A stretch of DNA of 64,000 bases from contig NZ_BMMK01000004.1 in assembly GCF_014645795.1 (NCBI RefSeq), forward strand, positions 62,001-126,000. The letters run 5' to 3'. This DNA comes from Longimycelium tulufanense (GTDB taxonomy: Bacteria; Actinomycetota; Actinomycetes; Mycobacteriales; Pseudonocardiaceae). The translations under genes were made by a program, and so were the position numbers. The notes beneath the pieces were generated by a model that saw only the letters and a list, made by a program, of their open reading frames with translations, did not search any database and was not told where the DNA came from. This document shows, piece after piece, positions 47,613 through 56,614 of the stretch; the first letter of the stretch is position 1; every line of letters starts with the position of its first letter.

Positions 47613-48740
47613 TCAGTTGGGGTGACTGCCGCCCTGCTCCGGATCGAGCACCGATCCCTGCTGGGCCCCCTGGCCGGAGCGGGCGTTGGTGCCGCCGGAC
47701 TCCGAGCCGGTTCCGGAACCGGAGTCCGAACCACCGTTGCCCGGGTAGTTCGGTGCCGGCTGGTTGTTCGTCGGCGGCTTCGGGTTCCCGGACGGATCGC
47801 TGGGCTGGGAAGGCTTGACCCCCTTGCTCGGCTCGGGGGTGTTGGACGGCGTGTTGTCCTGCGACGGCTGCTGGCTCCGGCTGGCCGGCGGCTGCGGGGG
47901 CACCCCGTCGTTGGGCGAGTCCTGCTGCTGGTTCCCCGAGTTGTCCTGGTTGGGCGGGACCTCCTGGGGATCCGGCTGCTGGTGGTTCCTCGGAGCCGGG
48001 GGCTGGGGATGCCACAGGTCCGTCACCGTGGTGCCTTCGGTACCAGACAGGCTCTCCCCACGGAGCAACTCGACGCCGGTCACCGCGGCCATGCCCAGCG
48101 CGAAGCCGAGCAGGCTCACACCCGCCACCCGGACCCAGCGCTTCTTCAGCCAGTCCCGCCAGCTCTCGGTGCCCGGCTCCTCGACACCTGCAGCCGTGTC
48201 GGGCGTTCCGTTCGGCCCGTTCGACGGCCCGGCGGTGCCGGGCACGCGGACGACCTGGGTGGCATCGGCATCGGCCGGCAGCCGCACGACACGGGTGGCG
48301 TCGGGGTCCCCCACCGGCCGGACGACCTGGGTGGCGTCGTCGGGTCCGGGTGAACGGACCATCTGCGTCGCCTCCGGGTCGGGCCAACCCGGTCGTGCCG
48401 GGATCGTCCCCACGCTAGCGCGCTCCCCCGGTCGACGGGGGATCTTCGCGGCAACGACCTTGGCCGCCTTGGCCGCGTCCTTGGCGGCGTCCCGGGCGCG
48501 CTCCAGCGAGTGCTGGTAGAGCGCGCTCCCGACGGTGGTGATGACACTGGCGAGGCCGGCGCCCAGGACGGTGCCGTAGGTGCCGAGCGTGGCACCCAGC
48601 CAGCCGGCGGTCAGCGCGGCCAGGCCACCCGCGACCACCTGTGTCGTCTTGATTTGCAGTCCGCCCTTACCGTCCTCCTCGTTGCCAGTCTTGCCCGTTA
48701 TGTCCCCGTCGTCGGTCTTGGTCCGCTTCTCCTCAGCCAT
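47613..48740 (-). CDS. DATQVVR-repeat membrane protein of unknown function
   Basis: A 375-residue protein. The cytoplasmic N-terminus has a hydrophobic Gly-rich segment (VVAGGLAALTAGWLGATLGT with GAGLASVITTVGSA, about 35-75) and a helix (ERARDAAKDAAKAAKVVAAK). Next is a repeat block with EATQMVR, DATQVVR, DATRVVR and DATQVVR. A second membrane helix (RVAGVSLLGFALGMAAVTGV, about 208-230) leads to a long Gln/Pro/Ser/Asn-rich outer tail. Thr-Gln next to acidic residues in the repeats resembles targets of actinobacterial Ser/Thr kinases read by FHA domains; this is inference. ATG 48740 is used. The product probably spans the envelope. Confidence 0.8.
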   Translation of the reverse strand: MAEEKRTKTDDGDITGKTGNEEDGKGGLQIKTTQVVAGGLAALTAGWLGATLGTYGTVLGAGLASVITTVGSALYQHSLERARDAAKDAAKAAKVVAAKIPRRPGERASVGTIPARPGWPDPEATQMVRSPGPDDATQVVRPVGDPDATRVVRLPADADATQVVRVPGTAGPSNGPNGTPDTAAGVEEPGTESWRDWLKKRWVRVAGVSLLGFALGMAAVTGVELLRGESLSGTEGTTVTDLWHPQPPAPRNHQQPDPQEVPPNQDNSGNQQQDSPNDGVPPQPPASRSQQPSQDNTPSNTPEPSKGVKPSQPSDPSGNPKPPTNNQPAPNYPGNGGSDSGSGTGSESGGTNARSGQGAQQGSVLDPEQGGSHPN

Positions 48741-48921
48741 GGCTCCGTGTCGCGACTCCCCGCCCGGTTCCCTTCCCACTCTCAACGGGCAAGACGCGTT
48801 AATCGCTCCCGCGGGTTCAGTCCACGTGACCACAGTTACCTGTGGATCTCACGGAAACCACACTTGATATCCATAGTGGACAGAGGGGCGGATTGTCCCG
48901 TCGCGCACCGCATTCCCATGG

Positions 48922-50475
48922 TCACCGCTCGCGTTGGATGCCACGGGGGCTGAGGTGGGTCGGCGGTCCTTCCACGCCGCAGGTGAGGCACTCCCCCGGG
49001 TGCGCCGCCTCGTGGCCGCGCGACTCCGGCTCGACAGCCGCCGCCCGCAGTACGTTGTTGTCCACGGCCACCGCGAGCACTCCCGCCGTCGCGCACAGCA
49101 CCGCGGCCACGATCAACGCGAACCGCCACCCATCCGTCATCGCCGTGGGGTTGGCGTAGTCGTCACCGCTCAGCCCCGCCACGGCGGGGAGCACCGCGAT
49201 CGCCAGCAATGTGCCGGTGCGCGCGATCGCGTTGTTCACCCCGGATGCCACTCCGGCGAACCGGTCCGGGGCCGCGGCGAGCACCGTGGAGGTCACCGGC
49301 GCCACCACGGTCGCCAGTCCGAGCCCGAACACGAGCAGACCGGGCAACACGGCCGTCAGGTAACCGGTTCCCGGCACCACCCCACGCAACATCACCAGTC
49401 CGGTCGCGATCAGCAGCGGCCCGACCACGAGCTGGACGCGGGGACCGACGCGCTGCGCGAGCCGGCCGGATCCGCCGGACAGCAACAGCATGAGCGCGGT
49501 GATCGGCAGGCTGGCCAGGCCGGCCAGCATGGGCGGATAGCCCAGCGACATCTGCAGCTGCATCACCAGCAGCACCATGATCCCGCCAAGAGCCGCGTAG
49601 ACCAGCAAGGTCAGCCAGTTGGAGATCACGAACGTGCGGTTGCCGAACAACGTCAGCGGCACCAGCGGGTTCGGCCGGTGTTGGCGCAGGAGGAACGCCA
49701 CCAGCGCGACGATGCCGATCCCACCGGACGCCACGACCAGGCCATCCCCCGCACCGCGCGCGGGGGCCTCCACCAGGGCCGCGGTGACCCCGCCCAGGCC
49801 GATCACCCCCAGTGCGGCGCTGGTCAGGTCGGTACGGCCGGCCGCCTCGAGATCGCGGGTCTCCGGGACGTGCCGGACGGTCAGCCACCAGGTGAGCGCG
49901 GCTACCGGGAGGTTGACCAGGAACGCCAGGCGCCACGACCACGCCTGCACGAGCAGGCCGCCGGCCAGCGGGCCCAGGGCGGTGGCGATCCCGGACAGCC
50001 CGGACCACAAACCGATCGCGGTCGACCGGTCCTGCCGGACGAAGACCGACTGCAGGATCGCCAGCGAGCCCGGGGTGAGCAACGCGCCGCCGACCCCCTG
50101 CAGCACGCGGGCCACCACCAGCCATTCCAGGGTCGGGGCGAGGCCACAGAGCGCCGAGGCGACGCCGAACCAGATGATCCCGATCTGGAAGATCCGCCGA
50201 CGGCCGTAGCGGTCCCCCAGGGCACCGCCGACGAGGATGAGCGCCGCCAGGGTGAGCAGGTAGCCGTCCAGGACCCACTGCAGCCCGGACACCGAGGCGT
50301 TCAGCTCCTGCCCGATCCAGGGCAGCGCGACGTTGACGATCGTGCCGTCGATCAACGCCATCCCGGAGCCGAGGATGGTCGCGGCCAGGATTCCCCGGGC
50401 GCGGGCGGTGCGCAGCCGCACCTCTACCGTCTCCACCACGCTCGCAGCATCCCCGCCCTGATCGGCGCCCGCCAT
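48922..50475 (-). CDS. MFS drug exporter, DHA2 (EmrB/QacA) type
   Basis: A 517-residue proton-driven exporter with about 14 helices. Motif A: GALGDRYGRRRIFQIG; DHA2-specific motif in MALIDGTIVNVALPWIG; motif C around GPLAGGLLVQAWSWR. The C-terminal tail ends after ECLTCGVEGPPTHL, a feature seen in actinobacterial members. It exports drugs or dyes. It lies beside the das locus but reads separately; 52 bases separate it from dasR's end on the same strand. Confidence 0.93.
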   Translation of the reverse strand: MAGADQGGDAASVVETVEVRLRTARARGILAATILGSGMALIDGTIVNVALPWIGQELNASVSGLQWVLDGYLLTLAALILVGGALGDRYGRRRIFQIGIIWFGVASALCGLAPTLEWLVVARVLQGVGGALLTPGSLAILQSVFVRQDRSTAIGLWSGLSGIATALGPLAGGLLVQAWSWRLAFLVNLPVAALTWWLTVRHVPETRDLEAAGRTDLTSAALGVIGLGGVTAALVEAPARGAGDGLVVASGGIGIVALVAFLLRQHRPNPLVPLTLFGNRTFVISNWLTLLVYAALGGIMVLLVMQLQMSLGYPPMLAGLASLPITALMLLLSGGSGRLAQRVGPRVQLVVGPLLIATGLVMLRGVVPGTGYLTAVLPGLLVFGLGLATVVAPVTSTVLAAAPDRFAGVASGVNNAIARTGTLLAIAVLPAVAGLSGDDYANPTAMTDGWRFALIVAAVLCATAGVLAVAVDNNVLRAAAVEPESRGHEAAHPGECLTCGVEGPPTHLSPRGIQRER

Positions 50476-50527
50476 GGGGGAAGCCGACGATCACCTGATC
50501 ACGTCCGGGCCGGACGCGGCCCGAGGA

Positions 50528-51286
50528 TCAGCGGGCGGGTGGGTTGAGGGTGGCGACGAACTTGTAGCGGTCACCACGGTAGACGGAACGGACCCACTCC
50601 ACCGGTGCGCCCTCGGTGTCGAAGGAGTGCCGGGACAACAACAGCATGGGCAGGCCCACGTCGGCGCCGAGCAGCTCGGCCTCCTCCGGGCTGGCCAACG
50701 CGGTCTCGATGGTCTCCTCGGCGTGCCCCAGCTCGACCCCGAACCGCTCGCGCAACACCTGGTACAGCGAGTTGCCGGCGCCGATGTAGCGGCGCAGGCC
50801 GCGGAACCGGCCCAGCGCCAGGTGCGTGGTCTCGATGGCCATCGGCTCGCCGTCGGCCAGCCGGAGCCGACGCAGCCGGAGGATCTTGGCGCCGGGCCGC
50901 ACCCCGAGCAGCTGGGCCAGCTCCGGGTCGGCCGGCTGCTCGGTGGCCTCCAGCAACCGGGACGCCGGCTGCCGGCCGTGGGCGCGCATGTCCTCGGTGT
51001 AGGAGGACAGCTGCAGCCGTTGCGCCACCTTCGGCTCGGCCGCGAAGGTGCCCTTGCCCTGCACGCGCAGCAGCCGGCCCTCGACGGTCAGCTCGGCCAG
51101 CGCCTGCCGGACCGTGGTGCGGGAGACGTCGAACTCGGCGGCCAGCGAGCGTTCGGTCGGGATGGGCGAACCCGGCGGCAGCGAACGGAGGAGGTCGAGC
51201 AGGTGTCGCTTGAGCCCCCAGTACTTGGGCTCGCGCTGCGAGCGTGCCCGGGTGCCCTCGTCCACGGACGGCGTGGTGTCCAGCAT
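50528..51286 (-). CDS. dasR: DasR-type GntR/HutC regulator
   Basis: A 252-residue GntR protein of the HutC branch. Wing-helix: [20 protein letters not shown] then [20 protein letters not shown] then [20 protein letters not shown] (about 20-85). UTRA ligand domain from about 95 ([39 protein letters not shown]). These match Streptomyces DasR, which represses GlcNAc uptake and chitin genes and releases DNA when bound to GlcN-6P or GlcNAc-6P. ATG 51286 follows GAGGAGGCC. It is divergent from dasABC with a dre site between; four dre-like sites in the window form its likely local regulon. Confidence 0.93.
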   Translation of the reverse strand: MLDTTPSVDEGTRARSQREPKYWGLKRHLLDLLRSLPPGSPIPTERSLAAEFDVSRTTVRQALAELTVEGRLLRVQGKGTFAAEPKVAQRLQLSSYTEDMRAHGRQPASRLLEATEQPADPELAQLLGVRPGAKILRLRRLRLADGEPMAIETTHLALGRFRGLRRYIGAGNSLYQVLRERFGVELGHAEETIETALASPEEAELLGADVGLPMLLLSRHSFDTEGAPVEWVRSVYRGDRYKFVATLNPPAR

Positions 51287-51741
51287 GGCCTCCTCCTGTT
51301 CGGCGCCCGCGCCCGGTCCTCGGCCGTGCGCGGCGCGTCCCGCCCACCACTGTCGCGGTGCTCCCCGGTCCTCCAGGATGCCCGCAAATCCCGCTGCCCG
51401 GGATGAGATCACACGGCCAGGGTGCGGTGGTTGTGGATCGCGGCGCGACACACCGCCGAGGCACCCGGCCGGTCTTCGACAGGGCGGCGGGAGCACCGGC
51501 ACGTGGGGCATGACCTGCCGCCGTTGTCGTCCAGCTGGCGTCACTGATCGCTCAGGAGCGATGCGCCCGCTTCATCACGGTCTCGGCAACCCCCTTGACA
51601 GTCCGTGTGACGGGACACACGCTGCTCATATTGGTCTACACCATTGGGCCCGGTGGGTCGGGCATCGGCACCGCCGGCCCGCGGGGTTCGACCATCGGTA
51701 CCGGGGTCTGGCCGGGGCGCCAGACCGGGAGGGCGGCACAC
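51287..51741. other. dasR-dasA divergent promoter region
   Basis: About 455 bases without a gene. It holds the dre site (51632-51643), the dasR promoter side and the dasA ribosome site GGGAGG (51728-51733). CACACGGCCAGGGTG (51410-51424) is GC-rich and open to both sides. No other recognisable operator was found; GGTCTGGCC near 51706 is half a dre-like core only. Confidence 0.6.
51632..51643. promoter_or_regulatory. DasR operator (dre) of dasABCD
   Basis: TGGTCTACACCA, within TTGGTCTACACCAT, differs from the palindromic dre core at one position. It lies 100-110 bases before the dasA start, where Streptomyces dasA also has its dre. It is about 350 bases from the dasR start. Confidence 0.85.
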
Positions 51742-53028
51742 GTGGAGCGCTGGAAGAGACTTGCCGTGGGCGCCGCCGCGCTCGCGGTCGCGACGAGCGG
51801 CTGCGGGATCGGCGGCGGTGGCGGCTCCGGTGGCGACCAGGACGGCAAGACGCTGACCGTCTGGCTCATGGACGGCTCGGCGCCCAAGTCCTTCACCGAC
51901 GATCTGCACAAGGAGTTCGAGGCCCAGCACGACGGCGTGCAGGTCAACTACGTGGTGCAGCAGTGGAAGGGCATCCAGGACAAGCTCACCACGGCGCTGG
52001 CCGGAAACAACCCGCCGGACGTGATCGAGCTGGGCAACACCCAGACCGCGCGGTTCGCCGAACAGGGAACGCTGGCCGATCTCAGCGGTTCCCTCGGTGA
52101 CCTGGCCGGCGGCCAGTGGCAGGAGGCGTTGAAGGAATCGGCTTCCTGGGACGGCAAGCCGTACGCGATGCCGTTCTACGCGGCCAACCGCACGGTGATC
52201 TACCGCAAGGACATGTTCGCCGGGGCGGGTATCGCCGCGCCGCCGAAGACGCGTGCCGAGTGGCTGGACGCGATCGACAAGCTCAAGGCGGCCAACGCCG
52301 ACAACCCCGACTTCGATCCGCTGTACCTGCCCGGCCAGTCCTGGTACGTGCTGTTGTCGTTCATCTGGGACGAGGGCGGTGACATCGCGGTCTCCGACGG
52401 TGGGAAGTTCACGGCCACGTTGGACACGCCGCAGGCCAAGGCCGGGGTCGAGTTCTACGCCAAGCTCGTCGAGGCGTCGGGCACCAAGGCTCCGAAGGAC
52501 GCCGACGAGGCCACCCCGCAGCAGTACGAGCTGTTCGCCAAGGGCAACACGGCGATGATGATCGGCCTGCCGTGGGAGGCGGCCAGCGCGATCAAGGCGG
52601 ACCAGAAGCTCGCCGACGTCACCGCGGCCTTCCCGATCCCCGGCAAGGACGACGCCCGTACCGCACCGGTGTTCCTCGGCGGGTCCAACCTGGCGATCCC
52701 GGCCGGCAGCAAGAACCAGCAGCTGGCCAGGGACTACCTGAAGTTGCTCGCCAGCCCCGAGTACCAGGACAGGATCGGGTCCGAGGCCAAGGCGGTGCCC
52801 GGGGCGTCCCGGGACGTGAGCGCGTTGGGGTCCGACCCGATCGCCGGGCCGATGGCCGCGGCGGCGAGCAACGGCAAGGTCACCCCGGTGACGCCGAACT
52901 GGGCAGCCGTGGAGGCGGGCCAGAACCCGTTGAAGGACATGATGACCGCCGTGCTCACCGGCGCGAAGTCCGTCGACGAGGCCGCGGCGGAGGCCAACGC
53001 CAGGATCGGCGAGCTGCTGGCCGGTTGA
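51742..53028 (+). CDS. dasA: Amino-sugar ABC transporter, binding lipoprotein DasA
   Basis: A 428-residue family 1 solute-binding protein. Lipoprotein signal: VERWKRLAVGAAALAVATSG with Cys 21 as lipid anchor. KTLTVWLMDGSAPKSFTDDL, VIELGNTQTARFAEQGTLAD and SWYVLLSFIWDEGGDIAVSD fit sugar binders of the chitobiose/GlcNAc group. GTG 51742 follows GGGAGG. It starts the das operon behind a dre site; in Streptomyces DasA binds chitobiose. Muropeptide sugars are an alternative substrate. Confidence 0.92.
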   Translation: MERWKRLAVGAAALAVATSGCGIGGGGGSGGDQDGKTLTVWLMDGSAPKSFTDDLHKEFEAQHDGVQVNYVVQQWKGIQDKLTTALAGNNPPDVIELGNTQTARFAEQGTLADLSGSLGDLAGGQWQEALKESASWDGKPYAMPFYAANRTVIYRKDMFAGAGIAAPPKTRAEWLDAIDKLKAANADNPDFDPLYLPGQSWYVLLSFIWDEGGDIAVSDGGKFTATLDTPQAKAGVEFYAKLVEASGTKAPKDADEATPQQYELFAKGNTAMMIGLPWEAASAIKADQKLADVTAAFPIPGKDDARTAPVFLGGSNLAIPAGSKNQQLARDYLKLLASPEYQDRIGSEAKAVPGASRDVSALGSDPIAGPMAAAASNGKVTPVTPNWAAVEAGQNPLKDMMTAVLTGAKSVDEAAAEANARIGELLAG

Positions 53029-53039
53029 AGGCTACGGCA

Positions 53040-54020
53040 ATGACCACCACAGTCGACACCACGGTGCCGGCGGGATCCCCGCCGGCACCGCCACGGGCCA
53101 CCGACCGCGGTCGCCGGCGCCGGGCCCCGTTCGGTGAGCGTCTCCTTCCTTATCTCCTGCTGGCCCCGGCCATCGCGACGTTGCTGTCCCTGGTCGGGTG
53201 GCCGGCGTTGCTGGTGGTGCTGACCAGCTTCCGCCAGCTCGGCCTGGGTGAGCTGGTCAGCGGCCAGCTGATCTGGGTCGGCTCCGCCAACTACGCCGAG
53301 GTGTTGTCCGATCCGCAGTTCTGGACGATCACCTTGCGCACGGTGGTGTTCACCGCCGCCTGCGTGGCCGCCACCCTGGTCGGTGGGTTGCTGGTGGCGT
53401 TGCTGATGCGCCAGCTCGACAGGACCGTGCGGATCATCCTGCAGGTGGCGATGTTGCTGGCATGGGCCATGTCCATCGTGTCCGCCACGACTGTCTTCCA
53501 GTGGATGTTCGACCAGCGCTTCGGCATCCTCAACAAGACGCTGGTGCTGCTCGGATTCGACTCCTTCCGGGAGCACAACTGGTTCGCCACCGGCACCTCG
53601 ACTCTTGCGGTCATCGGGCTGCTGATCTGCTGGCAGGCCATCCCGTTCGTGGCGTTCGCGCTCTACGCCGGGCTGTTGGGGATCCCGCGCGACCTGTACG
53701 AGGCGGCGGGCATCGACGGGGCGAGCGCGTGGCAGACGTTCCGCTCGGTCACCTGGCCCACGCTCCGGCCGATCGTGTTGATGATGACCTTCCTGCAGTT
53801 GTTGTGGGACTTCAAGGTCTTCACGCAGGTGTGGGCGTTCCGCCAGGGTGGCCCGAACGGGGAGAGCACCACGCTGCCGGTCCTGCAGTACCTCAAGGGC
53901 ATCGCCTCCGGTCACTTCGGCGTGGCGGCGGCGGTGAGCGTGCTGATGGTGCTGGTGTTGTCCGTGGTGACCGCGCAGTACCTGCGGATGCTGGTGCGGG
54001 CGCAGGAGGTGGAACTGTGA
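53040..54020 (+). CDS. dasB: ABC transporter permease DasB
   Basis: A 326-residue inner-membrane subunit with six helices. The EAA loop that docks the ATPase is YEAAGIDGASAWQTFRSVTWP-like (about 230-250). YLLLAPAIATLLSLVGWPAL is the typical first helix. It starts 11 bases after dasA and its stop overlaps dasC (GTGA). No ATPase gene lies in the operon, so MsiK-type shared ATPase from elsewhere is required, as in Streptomyces. Confidence 0.93.
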   Translation: MTTTVDTTVPAGSPPAPPRATDRGRRRRAPFGERLLPYLLLAPAIATLLSLVGWPALLVVLTSFRQLGLGELVSGQLIWVGSANYAEVLSDPQFWTITLRTVVFTAACVAATLVGGLLVALLMRQLDRTVRIILQVAMLLAWAMSIVSATTVFQWMFDQRFGILNKTLVLLGFDSFREHNWFATGTSTLAVIGLLICWQAIPFVAFALYAGLLGIPRDLYEAAGIDGASAWQTFRSVTWPTLRPIVLMMTFLQLLWDFKVFTQVWAFRQGGPNGESTTLPVLQYLKGIASGHFGVAAAVSVLMVLVLSVVTAQYLRMLVRAQEVEL

Positions 54021-54847
54021 GGGCGTCGCGTGCGCGCCGTACCTTCTTTTCTGTTGTCGGTGTACTGGCGGCCACGTTCTTCGCGTTCCCGGTCTACTGG
54101 ATGGTGAGCTCGGCGCTGAAGCCCACCAACCAGCTCCAGTCGACCGACTACGACCTGGTACCGACCAGCATCACCACACAACACTTCGCCACCGCGCTGG
54201 GCAAGCCCGGTTTCCTCGCCGCGTTGCAGATGAGCCTGATCGTCACCCTGACCGCGGTGCTGTTCTCGTTGCTGGCCGGGCTGCTCGCCGCGGTGCCGCT
54301 GGCCCGGTTGCGGTTCCGGGGCCGGAAGGGCTTCCTGCTGCTGGTGCTGGTGGCACAGATGGCGCCGCTGGAGGCGCTGCTGATCCCGATGTATCTGATG
54401 ATGCGGGACGCCAACCTGCTGGACACTCTGCCGGGGCTGGTCCTGGTCTACTTCGCCGCGACCCTGCCGTTCACGTTGTGGACCCTGCGTGGATTCGTGC
54501 ACGGGATCCCGGTGGACCTGGAGGAGGCGGCGATGGTGGACGGCTGCGGCCGGTGGGGTGCCTTCCGGCGCGTGACGCTGCCGCTGTTGGGCCCGGGCCT
54601 GGTCGCCACCTCGGTGTTCGGCTTCATCACGGCGTGGAACGAGTTCGTCTTCGCCCTGGTCCTCTTCTCCGACGAGTCGAAGCGGACGCTGCCGGTGTGG
54701 CTGTCCACCTTCCAGTCGGCGTTCGGCACCGACTGGGGCGGCACCATGGCGGCCTCCACCCTGTTCACCCTGCCCGTCGTCGTGTTCTTCCTGATCGTGC
54801 AACGCAACATGGTGGCCGGGGTGACCGCGGGCGCCGTGAAGGGGTGA
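54017..54847 (+). CDS. dasC: ABC transporter permease DasC
   Basis: A 276-residue permease with six helices; EEAAMVDGCGRWGAFRRVTLP is the EAA loop and the C-terminus (MVAGVTAGAVKG) is typical of the sugar-permease family. GTG 54017 overlaps the dasB stop. It forms the channel with DasB. Five bases separate it from dasD. Confidence 0.94.
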   Translation: MRASRARRTFFSVVGVLAATFFAFPVYWMVSSALKPTNQLQSTDYDLVPTSITTQHFATALGKPGFLAALQMSLIVTLTAVLFSLLAGLLAAVPLARLRFRGRKGFLLLVLVAQMAPLEALLIPMYLMMRDANLLDTLPGLVLVYFAATLPFTLWTLRGFVHGIPVDLEEAAMVDGCGRWGAFRRVTLPLLGPGLVATSVFGFITAWNEFVFALVLFSDESKRTLPVWLSTFQSAFGTDWGGTMAASTLFTLPVVVFFLIVQRNMVAGVTAGAVKG

Positions 54848-54851
54848 GGAG

Positions 54852-56348
54852 ATGTCCACACCGGACGGCGACGTGGTCGCGCTCGCACACGGGGTCCTGC
54901 TACCCGGGTTCGTCGGCACCACCGCCCCGGACTGGGTGCGGCGGCGGATCGCCGACGGTCTGGGCGGCGTGGTGTTGTTCGGCCGCAACGTGGTCGACGA
55001 CGCCCAGGTGGCGGCGCTGACCGCCGCCCTGCGCGTGGAGCGGTCCGCGATCGTGGTCGGGATCGACGAGGAGGGCGGCGACGTCACGCGGCTGGACGCC
55101 GCCCGGGGCTCGGTGCTGCCCGGGAACCTGGCACTGGGCGCGGCCGGTGACCCGCCACTGACCCGGGAGGTGGCCGCCGCGCTGGGTACTCGGCTCGCCG
55201 CGTGCGGGGTGACCCTCGATCTCGCGCCGTGCGCCGATCTCACGCTGACGCCGGACGATCCGATCATCGGCGTTCGCGCGTTCGGCGCCGAGGCGGGGCC
55301 GGCGGCGGAGCAGGTCGCGGCGTTCGTGGGTGGCCTGCAGTCCACCGGAGTCGCGGCGTGCGCCAAGCACTTCCCCGGGCACGGCGCCGCCCCCGCCGAC
55401 TCGCACGTGGAGTTGCCGACCCTGCAACGGTCCCCCACCCAGCTCGACGCGGTCGAACTGGTCCCGTTCCGGGCAGCCGTGGCGGCCGGGGTTCGCTCGG
55501 TGATGACCGGGCACCTGGTGGTACCGGCGTGGGGCCCGGAGCCGGCCACGGTGAGCCCGCGAGCGATCGGCGAGGTGCTGCGGGGCGAGCTGGGCTTCTC
55601 GGGTGCCGTGATCACCGATGCGTTGGAGATGGGCGGGGTCGCGGGCCAGTTCGGGGACATGGCCGGGCTGACCGCGGCCGCCGTGCGGGCACTGCGCGCC
55701 GGCGCCGACGGGCTCTGCCTGGGTGGCCAGCTGGCCGACGAGTCGGTCGTCACCGGCGTGGTCGAGGCCCTGGTGGCCGCGGTCCGCTCCGGCGAGCTGG
55801 CGGAGCAGCGCCTGGTCGAGGCGGCCGGACGGGTGGCCGGGCTGGGCCAGCCGGCGACGGCCCTCCCCGGCGACCCGGGTCTGCTGGCCGCGCTGGGGCG
55901 GCGTGCCGCGCGGCGGGCGCTGCGGGTGCGTGGCACGGTGGCGTTGGCCGGGCCGCCGCTGGTGGTCGACGTGGTCACGCCGCCGTCGATCGCCGTGGGC
56001 GAGGTGCCGTGGGGACTGGGCGGGCATCTGGCCGAGCTGCTGCCGGGCACGGTGTGCCTGCGGTGCCCGGTCGACGCGTTGCCCGAGCCGGGCCAGCTCG
56101 GCGAGTCGGCCGACGGGCGTGCGGTCGTGGTGGTGACGCGGGACGCACACCGGCACCCTGGGGCAGGTGACCTGGTAGCCGGACTGGCTAGAATTGGTCT
56201 AGACCTAATCTGGGTCGAGACCGGGGTACCGGGCCCCGAGGTGCCCGGGGTTGCCCGGCTCGACACGCACGGCGGCTCGCGTGCCTCGCTTCGCGCCGCA
56301 GCCGAACTACTTGCCGGCCGGACCGGGGCTGGAGGAGGGCAGGCTTGA
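54852..56348 (+). CDS. dasD: GH3 beta-N-acetylhexosaminidase (DasD/NagZ-like)
   Basis: A 498-residue GH3 enzyme. CAKHFPGHGAAPADSHVELP includes the NagZ His-Asp dyad region (KHFPGHG...DSH), and the nucleophile Asp is in AVITDALEMGG. There is no signal peptide, so it works in the cytoplasm on the sugar that DasABC imports (chitobiose or GlcNAc-MurNAc units). The C-terminal 160 residues (from VRGTVALAGPPLVV) form a second domain as in actinobacterial DasD. It ends the operon and carries a dre-like operator inside its 3' end. Confidence 0.93.
   Translation: MSTPDGDVVALAHGVLLPGFVGTTAPDWVRRRIADGLGGVVLFGRNVVDDAQVAALTAALRVERSAIVVGIDEEGGDVTRLDAARGSVLPGNLALGAAGDPPLTREVAAALGTRLAACGVTLDLAPCADLTLTPDDPIIGVRAFGAEAGPAAEQVAAFVGGLQSTGVAACAKHFPGHGAAPADSHVELPTLQRSPTQLDAVELVPFRAAVAAGVRSVMTGHLVVPAWGPEPATVSPRAIGEVLRGELGFSGAVITDALEMGGVAGQFGDMAGLTAAAVRALRAGADGLCLGGQLADESVVTGVVEALVAAVRSGELAEQRLVEAAGRVAGLGQPATALPGDPGLLAALGRRAARRALRVRGTVALAGPPLVVDVVTPPSIAVGEVPWGLGGHLAELLPGTVCLRCPVDALPEPGQLGESADGRAVVVVTRDAHRHPGAGDLVAGLARIGLDLIWVETGVPGPEVPGVARLDTHGGSRASLRAAAELLAGRTGAGGGQA
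56196..56205. promoter_or_regulatory. DasR-like operator inside the 3' end of dasD
   Basis: GGTCTAGACC is a perfect palindrome; with flanks it reads ATTGGTCTAGACCTAAT. It sits in the dasD coding sequence, about 410 bases before the SIS start, so it may control an internal promoter for the SIS gene or act as a roadblock. The 266-base gap after dasD (56349-56614) has no gene. Confidence 0.7.
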
Positions 56349-56614
56349 GCTACCTCCCACGGCAGACGCCGAGGGGTGCCGCCGCACCCCGCAGCGCGGG
56401 CCGGCAGTCCCGGCCGGGACGCAGGTCTGCGTTGCGGACCGGCGGTCCCAGATCGGCCGCCCGGGCTTCGCATTCCGCCCCGGCGGTCGGTCCGACCAGC
56501 GCCCTCCTGAAGCCAGAGGCCCCGGTTGTCCCCGCCCGCACCGGCCTTCCCGGACCCGGTCGCCCCGTTCTCTCTCTCCCACCCGAACGCGAGGGTCTCC
56601 TCGAGGAGAATCTG

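Noticed and set aside
51700-51715. GGTCTGGCC as a second dre before dasA
   Set aside because: Only one half matches; the second arm is not complementary.
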